From Betaproteobacteria bacterium (GTDB lineage: Bacteria > Pseudomonadota > Gammaproteobacteria > Burkholderiales > SG8-39), in NCBI GenBank assembly GCA_011391295.1, contig JAABQT010000031.1, positions 1 through 10,921 of the forward strand: a stretch of DNA of 10,921 nucleotides. Reading direction: 5' to 3'. The translations under genes and the position numbers were made by a program. Position 1 is the stretch's first letter, and each line of letters starts with the position of its first letter. Below, piece after piece: positions 1 through 5,888 of the stretch. The notes under the pieces are model-generated. The model was not told where the DNA came from. It saw only the letters and a program-made list of their open reading frames with translations, and searched no databases.

Positions 1-544
1 AACTCGACGAGGCCTTGCCGAAGCGTTCCTGGGGGAACACCTTGCCCGTGCCGGCATCGCCGTTGACCGAGAGTTGCGCGCTGCGCGCGGGGAGAAAGGT
101 GCTGTAGACGCCGAGCGGGCGGTTCATGGCGCCCGGGGGCATGGTGAGGACGTAAGGCGGCATCAGGTCCCACCAGCTGAGGATGATCTCGTCGTCGCTG
201 GAGACGATGCGTTCTTCGACCGTGCTGAGCGAGTTGCCGCTGCGCTCGAACTCGGCGTCGATGACGGGCAGCGTCTCGTCGGCGAATTCCTTGTACAGCA
301 GGGACTCGATCATGCGCTGCAGGTAGCGCGCCATCCCGGCGTTGTCGGCATAGAGACGCGGGCCCTTGCCGGTGAGGCTGCCTTCGATGAACAGCGCGTG
401 CCCCTGCCCGGCGGGCGACCACAGCACGCGCCAGTGGCTCACGCGCTCGACGAGCGTCTTGCCGCCGTCGTTGGACAGGCGGATGAAAGAGTTCTCCCCG
501 GTCATCACCGGGTCATGCGGGTCGACCATCTGGGCTTCGGCCAT
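1..544 (-). CDS. Unrecognised protein, C-terminus cut by left window edge
   Basis: The reading frame is open from an ATG at 544 down to base 1, giving 181 visible residues with no stop, so the protein continues outside the window. I do not recognise the family. The visible part begins MAEAQMVDPHDPVMTG and looks soluble: no signal peptide or membrane segment. A hydrophobic/aromatic region near residues 38-50 (WRVLWSPAGQGHALFI) and an SWWDLMPPY segment near residue 122 suggest a beta-rich fold. The start is well supported by a near-perfect Shine-Dalgarno 5 bases upstream, which overlaps the stop codon of the GFA-family gene. It is therefore the last visible gene of the six-gene minus-strand operon and probably serves the same pathway, but no function can be assigned. 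Confidence 0.8.
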   Translation of the reverse strand, partial: MAEAQMVDPHDPVMTGENSFIRLSNDGGKTLVERVSHWRVLWSPAGQGHALFIEGSLTGKGPRLYADNAGMARYLQRMIESLLYKEFADETLPVIDAEFERSGNSLSTVEERIVSSDDEIILSWWDLMPPYVLTMPPGAMNRPLGVYSTFLPARSAQLSVNGDAGTGKVFPQERFGKASSS

Positions 545-549
545 GTGCT

Positions 550-555
550 CCTCCT
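550..555 (-). promoter_or_regulatory. Strong ribosome binding site for the left-edge gene
   Basis: On the minus strand this reads AGGAGG, a perfect anti-16S match, 5 bases before the ATG at 544. It touches the TAA stop of the GFA-family gene, so ribosomes can re-initiate there. It decides the start of the unrecognised downstream gene. Confidence 0.8.
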
Positions 556-986
556 TATTTCTGCGCGGCGGGCGCGTCGGGTTGTCCGGGCGATTGCTTG
601 CTCGCCGGATCGATGAAGGCCCAGGGGCGCGCGCTGCGCGTCCAGATGTTGGCGGTGATCTTCATGGCGCCGGCGTCATCCAGGGAGCCGGCCCGCACCA
701 CCAGCGTGTCGAGCGCCGTGGCGCGCTGGCTGTAGATGGGCGAGCCGCAATCTGCGCAAAAGTCCCGGTACAGCGTGCGGCCGCTGTCGGCGAGGGACTC
801 GTAGCGCTTCGGCGTGCCCTTGGTGAGCTTGAAGGCTGACGCCGGGATCACCGCGTTCACGCTGCCCTGCGTCCCCGAGCCTTTCTGGCAATTGGTGCAA
901 TGGCAGGCGCGCAGCTCAGTGACCGGGACGCTGAGGGTGTAGCGGATGGCGCCGCACATGCAGCCGCCGGTGAGTGGGGTGGTCAT
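555..986 (-). CDS. GFA family (CENP-V/GFA domain) zinc protein
   Basis: The 143-residue protein spans a single GFA domain, the usual length for the family. Zinc-binding motifs appear in the expected order: CMCG (C9, C11), CHCTNC (C28, C30, C33) and CADCGSPIY (C77, C80). The family is named after glutathione-dependent formaldehyde-activating enzyme (Gfa), which speeds S-hydroxymethylglutathione formation, but most members are uncharacterised and formaldehyde activity should not be assumed. The start has an AAGGA Shine-Dalgarno about 9 bases upstream. The gene lies 15 bases after the SDR gene and 10 bases before the left-edge gene, so it is within the operon. A role in handling a small aldehyde or thiol adduct made by the monooxygenase/SDR pair is inference. 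Confidence 0.93.
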   Translation of the reverse strand: MTTPLTGGCMCGAIRYTLSVPVTELRACHCTNCQKGSGTQGSVNAVIPASAFKLTKGTPKRYESLADSGRTLYRDFCADCGSPIYSQRATALDTLVVRAGSLDDAGAMKITANIWTRSARPWAFIDPASKQSPGQPDAPAAQK

Positions 987-1001
987 GGGTCGTCGTCCTT
1001 G

Positions 1002-1736
1002 TCAGTTGAAATGCAAGCCGCCGTTCACCTGCACCGTCTGCCCGGTCATGTAGGCGTTCGCCGCCAGCATCACCACCACCGCGGCGACTTCCTCGCCGGT
1101 GCCCAGGCGCCCCACCGGGATCCTGCCGATGGACTCCTGGCGATGGTCGGCGATCATTTCGGTCTCGATCAGCGAGGGCGAGACCGCGTTCACGGTAACA
1201 CCGTCCTTCGCCAGCCGCGCCGCATAGCCGCGCGTGAGGCCCTCCATCCCGGCCTTCGAGGCATTGTAGTGCGCGCCGACCAGCCCGGCGCCGCGCGCCG
1301 CGCCGGAGGAGATGTTGATGATGCGCCCCCAGCCGCGCCGGCGCATGCCGGCAAACACCGCCTGCGTACAAAGGAATGCGGACTTGAGGTTGGTCGCGAT
1401 GGTGCGATCGAAATCCTCCTCGCTGAGGTCCTCGAGGCCGCGGCGCACCGCGATGCCCGCGTTGTTGACCAGGATGTCGATCGGGCCGAGCGCGGCTTCG
1501 GCCTGCCGCACCAGTTCTGCGACAGCTTTCGCCCCCGAGACATCAGCCTGCAAGGCAACAGCTTTCCGGCCGAGGGCCGAGATGGCCTTGACTGTGGCCT
1601 CCGCCTCAGCTTTGCGCTCGCGGAAGTTGACGGCGACGTTGGCGCCCGCCTCGGCCAGGGCAAGCGCGATCGCCTTGCCGATGCCGCGCGATGCACCGGT
1701 GACCAGGGCGGTGCGGGAACTGAGGGGTGCGGGCAT
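1002..1736 (-). CDS. SDR family NAD(P)-dependent oxidoreductase (FabG-like)
   Basis: A 244-residue classical short-chain dehydrogenase/reductase of normal length. Visible motifs: the dinucleotide-binding TGASRGIG (13-20), D65 after strand 3, NNAG (91-94), N116, S144, and the catalytic Y157-x-x-x-K161 (YNASK). The C-terminus (MTGQTVQVNGG) is typical of FabG-like members. The residue after strand 2 is not acidic and an arginine follows (NFRERK), which leans towards NADP(H), although that is a soft indicator. It would act in the cytoplasm on an alcohol or ketone. It follows the alpha/beta-barrel gene by 39 bases and precedes the GFA gene by 15 bases. A GAGG Shine-Dalgarno lies 6 bases before the ATG. 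Substrate is unknown; fatty acid synthesis is unlikely because no other fab genes are present. Confidence 0.95.
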   Translation of the reverse strand: MPAPLSSRTALVTGASRGIGKAIALALAEAGANVAVNFRERKAEAEATVKAISALGRKAVALQADVSGAKAVAELVRQAEAALGPIDILVNNAGIAVRRGLEDLSEEDFDRTIATNLKSAFLCTQAVFAGMRRRGWGRIINISSGAARGAGLVGAHYNASKAGMEGLTRGYAARLAKDGVTVNAVSPSLIETEMIADHRQESIGRIPVGRLGTGEEVAAVVVMLAANAYMTGQTVQVNGGLHFN

Positions 1737-1775
1737 GGGCGGCCTCGGAATCGCTCGGCTTTCGATTATGCGGCG

Positions 1776-2093
1776 CTAGGCGCCGGCGATGCTCTGCTGC
1801 GCCTCGACGATGTCCCGGCTGCGCGTGACCTTGTCGCCCCACACGCGGTCGAACTCCGCCACCAGGCGCTTGAGCGCATCCGAGCCCGGGAGGGCGCGTA
1901 CGCGCGCCACGTCGTCGAACTCGTAGCTGGCGATGTGCATCGAGGCGTCCACCTCGCTCCAGCCGCGCCAGGCGCGCCGCGCGCCGAACGCCTTGAGCGC
2001 ATCGGGCAGGTGCTCGTCCTGGTACCAGCGGTCGAAGTCTTTCCTCAGGGCCGCATCCCCGACCTTGGCACGCACGATGAAATAGGCTGTCAT
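1776..2093 (-). CDS. Small dimeric alpha/beta-barrel protein (EthD/ABM-like)
   Basis: A 105-residue protein with the shape of a ferredoxin-like dimeric alpha/beta barrel. A first strand (TAYFIVRAKV) is followed by a helix with the DRWYQDEHLPD motif (residues 21-31), then a second half with SMHIASYEF. The W-Y-x-x-E-H-L-P pattern is common in EthD-like and related small-ligand or accessory proteins next to oxygenase or dehydrogenase genes. I infer fold by pattern only and cannot separate EthD from neighbouring ABM or DUF families. A strong GGGAGG Shine-Dalgarno at 7 bases supports the start. It sits 18-19 bases after the Mrr-like gene and 39 bases before the SDR gene. A role in isomerising, binding or protecting a pathway intermediate is plausible but not shown. 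Confidence 0.8.
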   Translation of the reverse strand: MTAYFIVRAKVGDAALRKDFDRWYQDEHLPDALKAFGARRAWRGWSEVDASMHIASYEFDDVARVRALPGSDALKRLVAEFDRVWGDKVTRSRDIVEAQQSIAGA

Positions 2094-2100
2094 TTCGTTG

Positions 2101-2106
2101 CCTCCC
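2101..2106 (-). promoter_or_regulatory. Ribosome binding site for the alpha/beta-barrel gene
   Basis: On the minus strand this reads GGGAGG, 7 bases before the ATG at 2093, in the short gap after the Mrr-like gene stop. It is one of the two clearest Shine-Dalgarno sites in the operon and fixes the start. Confidence 0.7.
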
Positions 2107-2112
2107 TTGCGT

Positions 2113-2667
2113 CTACCCGCGAACCAGTCCCGCCAATCCCGCGCCTTCCACCAGCTTCACGCCCTTGTCCTGCGCGAACCGCCGCGCCTGCTCAGTCAGC
2201 TCGCCCGCCACGACGTACATGCATTCCCCCGCCCCGCGCTTCTCGCCGGCCGCGGCCAGCTCTTTGAGCGGCTCGGCGCCCGTGCGCGCAACCTTCCAGC
2301 GCCGCGCGCATACCAGCGACACGCGTCCCGCTTTCTCGAGCTCGAGGTCGGCCGCGCCCTCGACGCGCTTGACGGCGTAGCCGTCCCTGCCGAACCCCGC
2401 CTCCAGCGCGCGCGCGAAATCCTCCCAGCTCATGGCGCGAACCTTCTCCAGCGCATGTTCCAGCCGCGCACCGCTCGGCGTGCGAATCTGTTTCCAGGCG
2501 GCAATCAGCGCGATGACGAAGAAGGGCGTGGTGGCGACCAGGGCGTAGCCCCACTCGATGAAGTGCCTCATCGCACCAAACGTGCCGAGCGCGACCAGCG
2601 CGCTCACCCACCAGCTCTTGCGCAGCAGGATCCCGAACAGCGAGTTCTCCGCCATCTTCCACTTCAT
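2113..2667 (-). CDS. Membrane-anchored Mrr-like (restriction endonuclease-fold) protein, degenerate active site
   Basis: A 184-residue protein. Two hydrophobic segments near residues 19-33 and 41-58 form a membrane hairpin. Residues about 78-183 match the Mrr_cat restriction-endonuclease-like layout: SWEDFARALEAGFGRDGY, an acidic position (D107 in AADLELEK), then a strand, the EL-x-AA region, and a closing GELTEQARRFAQDKGVKLVEG element. In active Mrr-type enzymes the strand after the aspartate carries Q/E-x-K followed by R (as in VQCKR). Here the strand is VCARRWK, so the catalytic Q/E and K positions are C120 and R122. DNA cleavage therefore looks unlikely, although binding may remain. I recall similar ARRWK-bearing proteins in Burkholderiales, so this may be a conserved non-catalytic branch. 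Its ATG overlaps the monooxygenase stop by 4 bases (ATGA), indicating translational coupling. A second ATG at 2655 is a possible alternative start. Confidence 0.85.
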   Translation of the reverse strand: MKWKMAENSLFGILLRKSWWVSALVALGTFGAMRHFIEWGYALVATTPFFVIALIAAWKQIRTPSGARLEHALEKVRAMSWEDFARALEAGFGRDGYAVKRVEGAADLELEKAGRVSLVCARRWKVARTGAEPLKELAAAGEKRGAGECMYVVAGELTEQARRFAQDKGVKLVEGAGLAGLVRG

Positions 2668-4445
2668 GCGTGGTGCACCGGATCCACGTAGTACACGGGC
2701 GTCGCCAGCCCCTCCATGCGCGCCTTCAACTGCAGCGCGAGGTACAGCGAATAATGCCGCGCCTGCATCAGGTTGCCGCCCATGAACCACAAGCCCGGCT
2801 GCTGGGTCGGCTTCCACATGTTGCGCAGCTCGCCCACCCAAGGCCCCGGGTCGTGGCGGGTGTTCGAACCCAGCCCCCAGCACTTGCCGACGCGCGCCGC
2901 GACCTCCGGCGAGATGAGCTGCGCCGCCCACTGGTTCATCGAGCCGTAGCCGGTGGCGTAGACGATGAGGTCCGCGGGCAGCACGGTGCCGTCCGAGAGC
3001 AGCACGGTGCGCTCGCCGATGCGCTCGATCTCGGCCGGGCTCTTCAACTTGATGCGCCGGTCGATGATGAGCTGCGAGGCGCCGACGTCGATGTAGTAGC
3101 CGGCGCCGCGGCGCAGGTAAGTCGAATGAATGCCCGAGCCGTCCTCGCCGAAATCGTAGAGAAAGCCGACGCTCGCCAGGCCGTCGTAGAGCGCGGCATC
3201 GCGCTCGCGGATGGCGTCGTAGATGGGTTTCTGGAACGAGGGCAGGAGCCTGAACGGCATCGAGGCCACCGTCAGGTCGGCGATCTCGGTGGTGATCCCG
3301 GCCTCCAGCGCCTGCTCCGAATACAGCCGCCCCCAGGCGTGCTCCATCAGCGCGTCCGAGGCGACCACCACGGTGGGCGAGCGCTGCACCATGGTGACCT
3401 CGGCCGCGCCGTGCTCCCACAGGTCCGCGGCGATGTCGTGCGCCGAATTGTTGGCGCCGAGCACCACGCAGTGCTTGTCGAGCCATTCCTCGCCGCCGCC
3501 GAACTGGCTCGAATGCAGGATGCGCCCGCCGAAGGCCTCCGCGCCGGGAGTCTCGGGAACGCTGGGAAAGCCCGACATGCCGGTGGCGAGCACCAGGTGC
3601 CGCGGGTGCAGCTCCAGGGCGCGCCCGCTGCGCTCCACCTGCACCGTCCATGCCGCGGCCGCCTCGTCATAGGACGCCTTCAGGCAGCGCGTGGAAGTCC
3701 AGCAATTGAGCTCCATCACCCGCGCGTACATCTCCAGCCAGTCGCCCATCTTGTCCTTGGGCGAGAACACCGGCCAGTGGTCGGGAAACGGCAGGTAGGG
3801 CAGGTGGTCGTACCAGACGGGATCGTGCAGGCACAGCGACTTGTAGCGCTTGCGCCACGAATCCCCGGCGCGCTCGTGCTGCTCGACGATCAGCGTGGGC
3901 ACGCCGAGGCGTTTCAGGCGCGCGCCGAGCGCGAGCCCGCCCTGGCCGCCGCCCACGATGAGCACATAGGGCTGGCGCGCGAAGCCGAGCTCCGCGACTT
4001 CTTTCCTGCGCCGCTCGAGCCAGGACAGCCGCTCGGCCTGCGCACCGTGCTCCAGGCCGCGCTCGCGCGTCGGCCCGGCCGTTTCCTCGAAACCCCTGAG
4101 CTCCTGCAGCGTGGTGAGCAGGGTCCAGCACTTGCCTTTCCTGAGCCGCAGGTGCCCCGTGCCGCGCCCGACGCCGGTCTCGAATGCGAACCAGGCCTCG
4201 GTAAAGCCGTCGTTCTCCGTCGCCGGCCCGAGCTGCACGAAACCGGAGGGATCGGCGCCGCCGAGCGTGGCGGCGAGCATCGCCTTGATCTCGCCGCGGC
4301 CCTCGAAGGTGCGCAGGGTCCAGGTGAAGGACACCAGGTCGCGCCAGAAGCAGGCCTCGTCGAACAGCTGCGTCGCGCCCTCGAGGTCGCGCGTCGACAG
4401 AGCCTCGTCGAACTTTTCCAGCCAGCTGGAAACCTGATTGCCCAT
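2664..4445 (-). CDS. Flavin-containing monooxygenase with N-terminal NTF2/SnoaL-like domain
   Basis: A 593-residue two-part protein. Residues about 5-120 look like an NTF2/SnoaL cone (SWLEKFDEAL start, FEGRGEIKAML, TENDGFTEAWFAFE). The rest is a class B flavoprotein monooxygenase: FAD Rossmann motif GGGQGG (165-170) with E188 ending strand 2, the FMO-type fingerprint F305-x-G307-x-x-x-H311-x-x-x-F315, a second dinucleotide motif VLGANNSAHD (328-337), and two ATG elements (LATGM 286-290, YATGY 496-500). Such enzymes use NAD(P)H and O2 to oxygenate N, S or carbonyl carbon; no substrate can be assigned. The fingerprint ends in F rather than the W common in Baeyer-Villiger enzymes. I chose the ATG at 4445. 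The ATG at 4517 adds 24 residues unlike the family and would swallow the divergent promoter region. First gene of the operon. Confidence 0.9.
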   Translation of the reverse strand: MGNQVSSWLEKFDEALSTRDLEGATQLFDEACFWRDLVSFTWTLRTFEGRGEIKAMLAATLGGADPSGFVQLGPATENDGFTEAWFAFETGVGRGTGHLRLRKGKCWTLLTTLQELRGFEETAGPTRERGLEHGAQAERLSWLERRRKEVAELGFARQPYVLIVGGGQGGLALGARLKRLGVPTLIVEQHERAGDSWRKRYKSLCLHDPVWYDHLPYLPFPDHWPVFSPKDKMGDWLEMYARVMELNCWTSTRCLKASYDEAAAAWTVQVERSGRALELHPRHLVLATGMSGFPSVPETPGAEAFGGRILHSSQFGGGEEWLDKHCVVLGANNSAHDIAADLWEHGAAEVTMVQRSPTVVVASDALMEHAWGRLYSEQALEAGITTEIADLTVASMPFRLLPSFQKPIYDAIRERDAALYDGLASVGFLYDFGEDGSGIHSTYLRRGAGYYIDVGASQLIIDRRIKLKSPAEIERIGERTVLLSDGTVLPADLIVYATGYGSMNQWAAQLISPEVAARVGKCWGLGSNTRHDPGPWVGELRNMWKPTQQPGLWFMGGNLMQARHYSLYLALQLKARMEGLATPVYYVDPVHHA

Positions 4446-4460
4446 GGGGACTCGCCCGGA

Positions 4461-4475
4461 ATTGTCTCCTACAAT
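4461..4475. promoter_or_regulatory. LysR-box-like inverted repeat in divergent gap
   Basis: The sequence ATTGT-CTCCT-ACAAT is a perfect 5-base inverted repeat with a 5-base centre. It fits the T-N11-A shape of LysR-type regulator sites. It is centred in the 47 bases between the monooxygenase start (minus strand) and the yjbQ remnant (plus strand). Its right arm also forms a TACAAT (4470-4475) that could be a -10 element for plus-strand transcription; I see no convincing -35. No regulator gene is in the window, and a 5-base repeat can occur by chance. Confidence 0.35.
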
Positions 4476-4492
4476 GCGGTGCAAACCGATCC

Positions 4493-4663
4493 ATGACACT
4501 GCAAAAAATCCTCTCATTTCGCACCCGTGGCCGTGGTACGACCGACATCACGGAGGACGTCGCGCGTGCGGTGCGCGACAGCGGGATAAGGCAGGGGATC
4601 TACCTGTGGGAGCACCGGCACGCGCCGCATGCGCGCAGCATCGTGGTCACGGTGATCGGCTGA
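4493..4663 (+). pseudogene. yjbQ: yjbQ (UPF0047) remnant with large in-frame internal deletion
   Basis: A 56-codon open frame from ATG 4493 to TGA 4661-4663. Residues 1-33 (MTLQKILSFRTRGRGTTDIT, then EDVARAVRDSGIR) match the N-terminus of the YjbQ/UPF0047 family (Pfam PF01894). Residues 34-56 (QGIYLWEHRHAPHARSIVV and end) match the family's C-terminus, where the usual context is GTWQGIYLWEHR. The middle, roughly 80 residues in a family of about 135-140, is absent, including the HTSASL, ENxD and GxDDMPxH segments that form the conserved site. E. coli YjbQ has been reported to have weak thiamine phosphate synthase activity; this version cannot be expected to. The reading frame is intact across the join (about 4583-4597). 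The stop directly abuts the ATG of the HIT gene, so the peptide may still be translated and feed ribosomes to HIT. A real deletion and an assembly or cloning artefact cannot be separated here. Confidence 0.82.
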
Positions 4664-5032
4664 ATGGCTGACTGCCTGTTCTGCAGGCCGCAGCGGGAGA
4701 TCATCGCCCGCAACGAGGCGGCGATCGCCGTGTACGACAGCTTTCCGGTCTCACCGGGCCACGCGCTCGTCCTGCCCCAACGGCACGTGGTGACGATCTG
4801 GGACCTCGAGGACGCCGAGTACGACGCCTGCTTTCGCCTGGTGCGCACCATTCAGCCGATCCTCGCGGCGCGCTTCTCGCCGCATGGCTTCAACGTCGGC
4901 GCCAACTGCGGCGAGGCGGCGGGCCAGTCGGTCTGGCACGCGCACATCCACGTCATCCCGCGCTACCAGGGCGACACCCCGAATCCGCGCGGCGGCGTGC
5001 GCCACGTCATTCCGCTTAAGGCGAAATACTGA
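4664..5032 (+). CDS. HIT family nucleotide hydrolase/transferase
   Basis: A 122-residue single-domain histidine-triad protein of normal length. The HIT signature W-H92-A-H94-I-H96-V-I-P is present; H94 is the expected nucleophile by family analogy. Other family marks are the C4-x-x-C7 pair near the N-terminus (possible zinc ligands), SPGHALVLPQRHV (30-42) with H33 and H41, and GFNVGANCGEAAGQSV before the triad. Such proteins cleave nucleotide phosphoramidates or dinucleoside polyphosphates in the cytoplasm; the exact substrate is unknown. The ATG follows the yjbQ-remnant TGA with no gap (TGAATG) and has no clear Shine-Dalgarno, so its translation probably depends on ribosomes finishing the remnant. 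It converges on the DUF3293 gene, 3 bases away, with no visible terminator between. Confidence 0.95.
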   Translation: MADCLFCRPQREIIARNEAAIAVYDSFPVSPGHALVLPQRHVVTIWDLEDAEYDACFRLVRTIQPILAARFSPHGFNVGANCGEAAGQSVWHAHIHVIPRYQGDTPNPRGGVRHVIPLKAKY

Positions 5033-5035
5033 GGC

Positions 5036-5461
5036 TCAGGCGAGTGACTGCAAGATCACCAGTTCCGGCGCCTTTCCGTGCTCAACAAACACGATGGCGT
5101 TCTGTCCGTAGACCACGCCGAGCGCCTCGGCATCCTTGCGCGTGAGACCGATGACCAGCACGCTGGGTTCCGCCGGCCAGCGTCCTTCGGGATCGCGGCC
5201 TTCGCCTTCGAACCAGGCGCGGCCCGCGAGGCACTCGGATCGCAGCAGCGCCTCGGCGGCGGCCTGGTTCTCCTGCGCCGACTGCTGCTCCCCTTGCGGA
5301 TTCGCGGCGGTGACGAAAGCCGCGGTTTGCGCCTCGTGCCCGGTGAGCAGCGCATCCAGGTCCGCATTCGGCTCGCCGACGCGGATCACCAGCTCCGGCT
5401 CGCCATGCACGACGTACAACGCCTGCCGGTACGCCTCGACCAGGTCGGGACGCAGTGGCAT
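5036..5461 (-). CDS. DUF3293 domain protein
   Basis: A 141-residue protein matching DUF3293 across its length: LVEAYRQALYVV (8-18), LVIRVGEPNADLDALL (24-39), AAFVTAANPQGE (47-58) with EN at 64-65, GRDPEGRWPAEPSVLVIGL (88-106), and AEALGVVYGQNAIVFV (111-126). The T-A-x-N-P and W-P-x-E-x-S-x-L patterns are the conserved core. Function is unknown for the family; it looks soluble. I chose the ATG at 5461 because its frame continues upstream only as an antisense-like extension inside the PIN gene. The ATG shares one base with the PIN gene's TGA (TGATG), typical of translational coupling. It is the last gene of the nuclease-fold operon. Confidence 0.85.
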   Translation of the reverse strand: MPLRPDLVEAYRQALYVVHGEPELVIRVGEPNADLDALLTGHEAQTAAFVTAANPQGEQQSAQENQAAAEALLRSECLAGRAWFEGEGRDPEGRWPAEPSVLVIGLTRKDAEALGVVYGQNAIVFVEHGKAPELVILQSLA

Positions 5462-5886
5462 CAGAGCCCGCCGATCGCCACCGGCGTGACGATGCGAAAG
5501 CGCCGCTCGCGCGGTGCAAGTTCGAGCAGCGCCTGGTCCTTGGTGACCAGGAAATCCGCCTGCGCCGCCAGCGCCGCTTCGAGAAACTTCTGGTCGTCCG
5601 GGTCGCGGCACCGCGGCAGCAGCGCGCGCTCGGCTTCAGCAACCAACGCCTCGATCTTCAGCGCCGCGTGCCGGCAGGCAGACAGGCAGGCCGCCTGTTT
5701 CCACGGTTCCAGGCTGTGCTTGCCGAGGTCGTAAGCCAGCACGCGCTCCAGCTCCGCGTCGCAGGCCGCATCGATGTACACCGCAGCCCGCGAAGCCGCC
5801 ACCGCCTCGCGAATCGGCGCCACCGTGGGCTCGGCGAACACCAGCCAGTCGAGCCACACGTTGGTATCGAGCACCAGGCGCAGCAC
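5461..5886 (-). CDS. PIN-domain putative RNase (COG1569-like)
   Basis: A 141-residue single PIN domain. Acidic residues are in family positions: D7 in LVLDTNVW, E45/E47 in CDAELERVL, D95 and D98 in RDPDDQKFLEAAL, and D111/D117 in ADFLVTKDQALL. PIN domains are Mg-dependent endoribonucleases and many are toxins of toxin-antitoxin pairs. This one resembles the group annotated as putative toxin component, PIN family (TIGR00305/COG1569). No small antitoxin-like gene with a DNA-binding motif adjoins it; the neighbours are HNH and DUF3293 genes, so a toxin role is doubtful. I chose GTG at 5886, giving VLRLVLDTN; it lies 2 bases after the HNH stop. The open frame upstream is antisense or shadow sequence within the HNH gene. 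Confidence 0.85.
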   Translation of the reverse strand: MLRLVLDTNVWLDWLVFAEPTVAPIREAVAASRAAVYIDAACDAELERVLAYDLGKHSLEPWKQAACLSACRHAALKIEALVAEAERALLPRCRDPDDQKFLEAALAAQADFLVTKDQALLELAPRERRFRIVTPVAIGGL

Positions 5887-5888
5887 CG

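Noticed and set aside
900..2267. A 455-codon open frame on the plus strand
   Set aside because: It runs antisense across the SDR, alpha/beta-barrel and neighbouring genes, so it crosses several real gene boundaries.
2668..3651. Upstream extension of the Mrr-like frame
   Set aside because: The frame stays open inside the monooxygenase gene, but that stretch is low-complexity shadow sequence; the ATGA overlap at 2667 is the sensible start.
2670..4496. A 608-codon open frame on the plus strand
   Set aside because: It is exactly antisense to the monooxygenase, is rich in Arg/His/Ala/Leu as expected from GC-rich antisense, and has no recognisable motif.
4446..4517. Longer N-terminus for the monooxygenase from an ATG at 4517
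   Set aside because: The 24 extra residues look like no family N-terminus and would overlap the yjbQ remnant's start and the candidate operator. The ATG at 4445 begins the NTF2-like domain, though it has only a weak Shine-Dalgarno.
4438..4671. A 77-codon plus-strand frame overlapping the yjbQ remnant
   Set aside because: Different frame from the YjbQ-like peptide, no family resemblance, and it overruns the HIT start.
5033..5060. Possible terminator between the convergent HIT and DUF3293 genes
   Set aside because: Only 3 bases separate the genes and the best stem (GTGA/TCAC) is 4 base pairs with no T-run.
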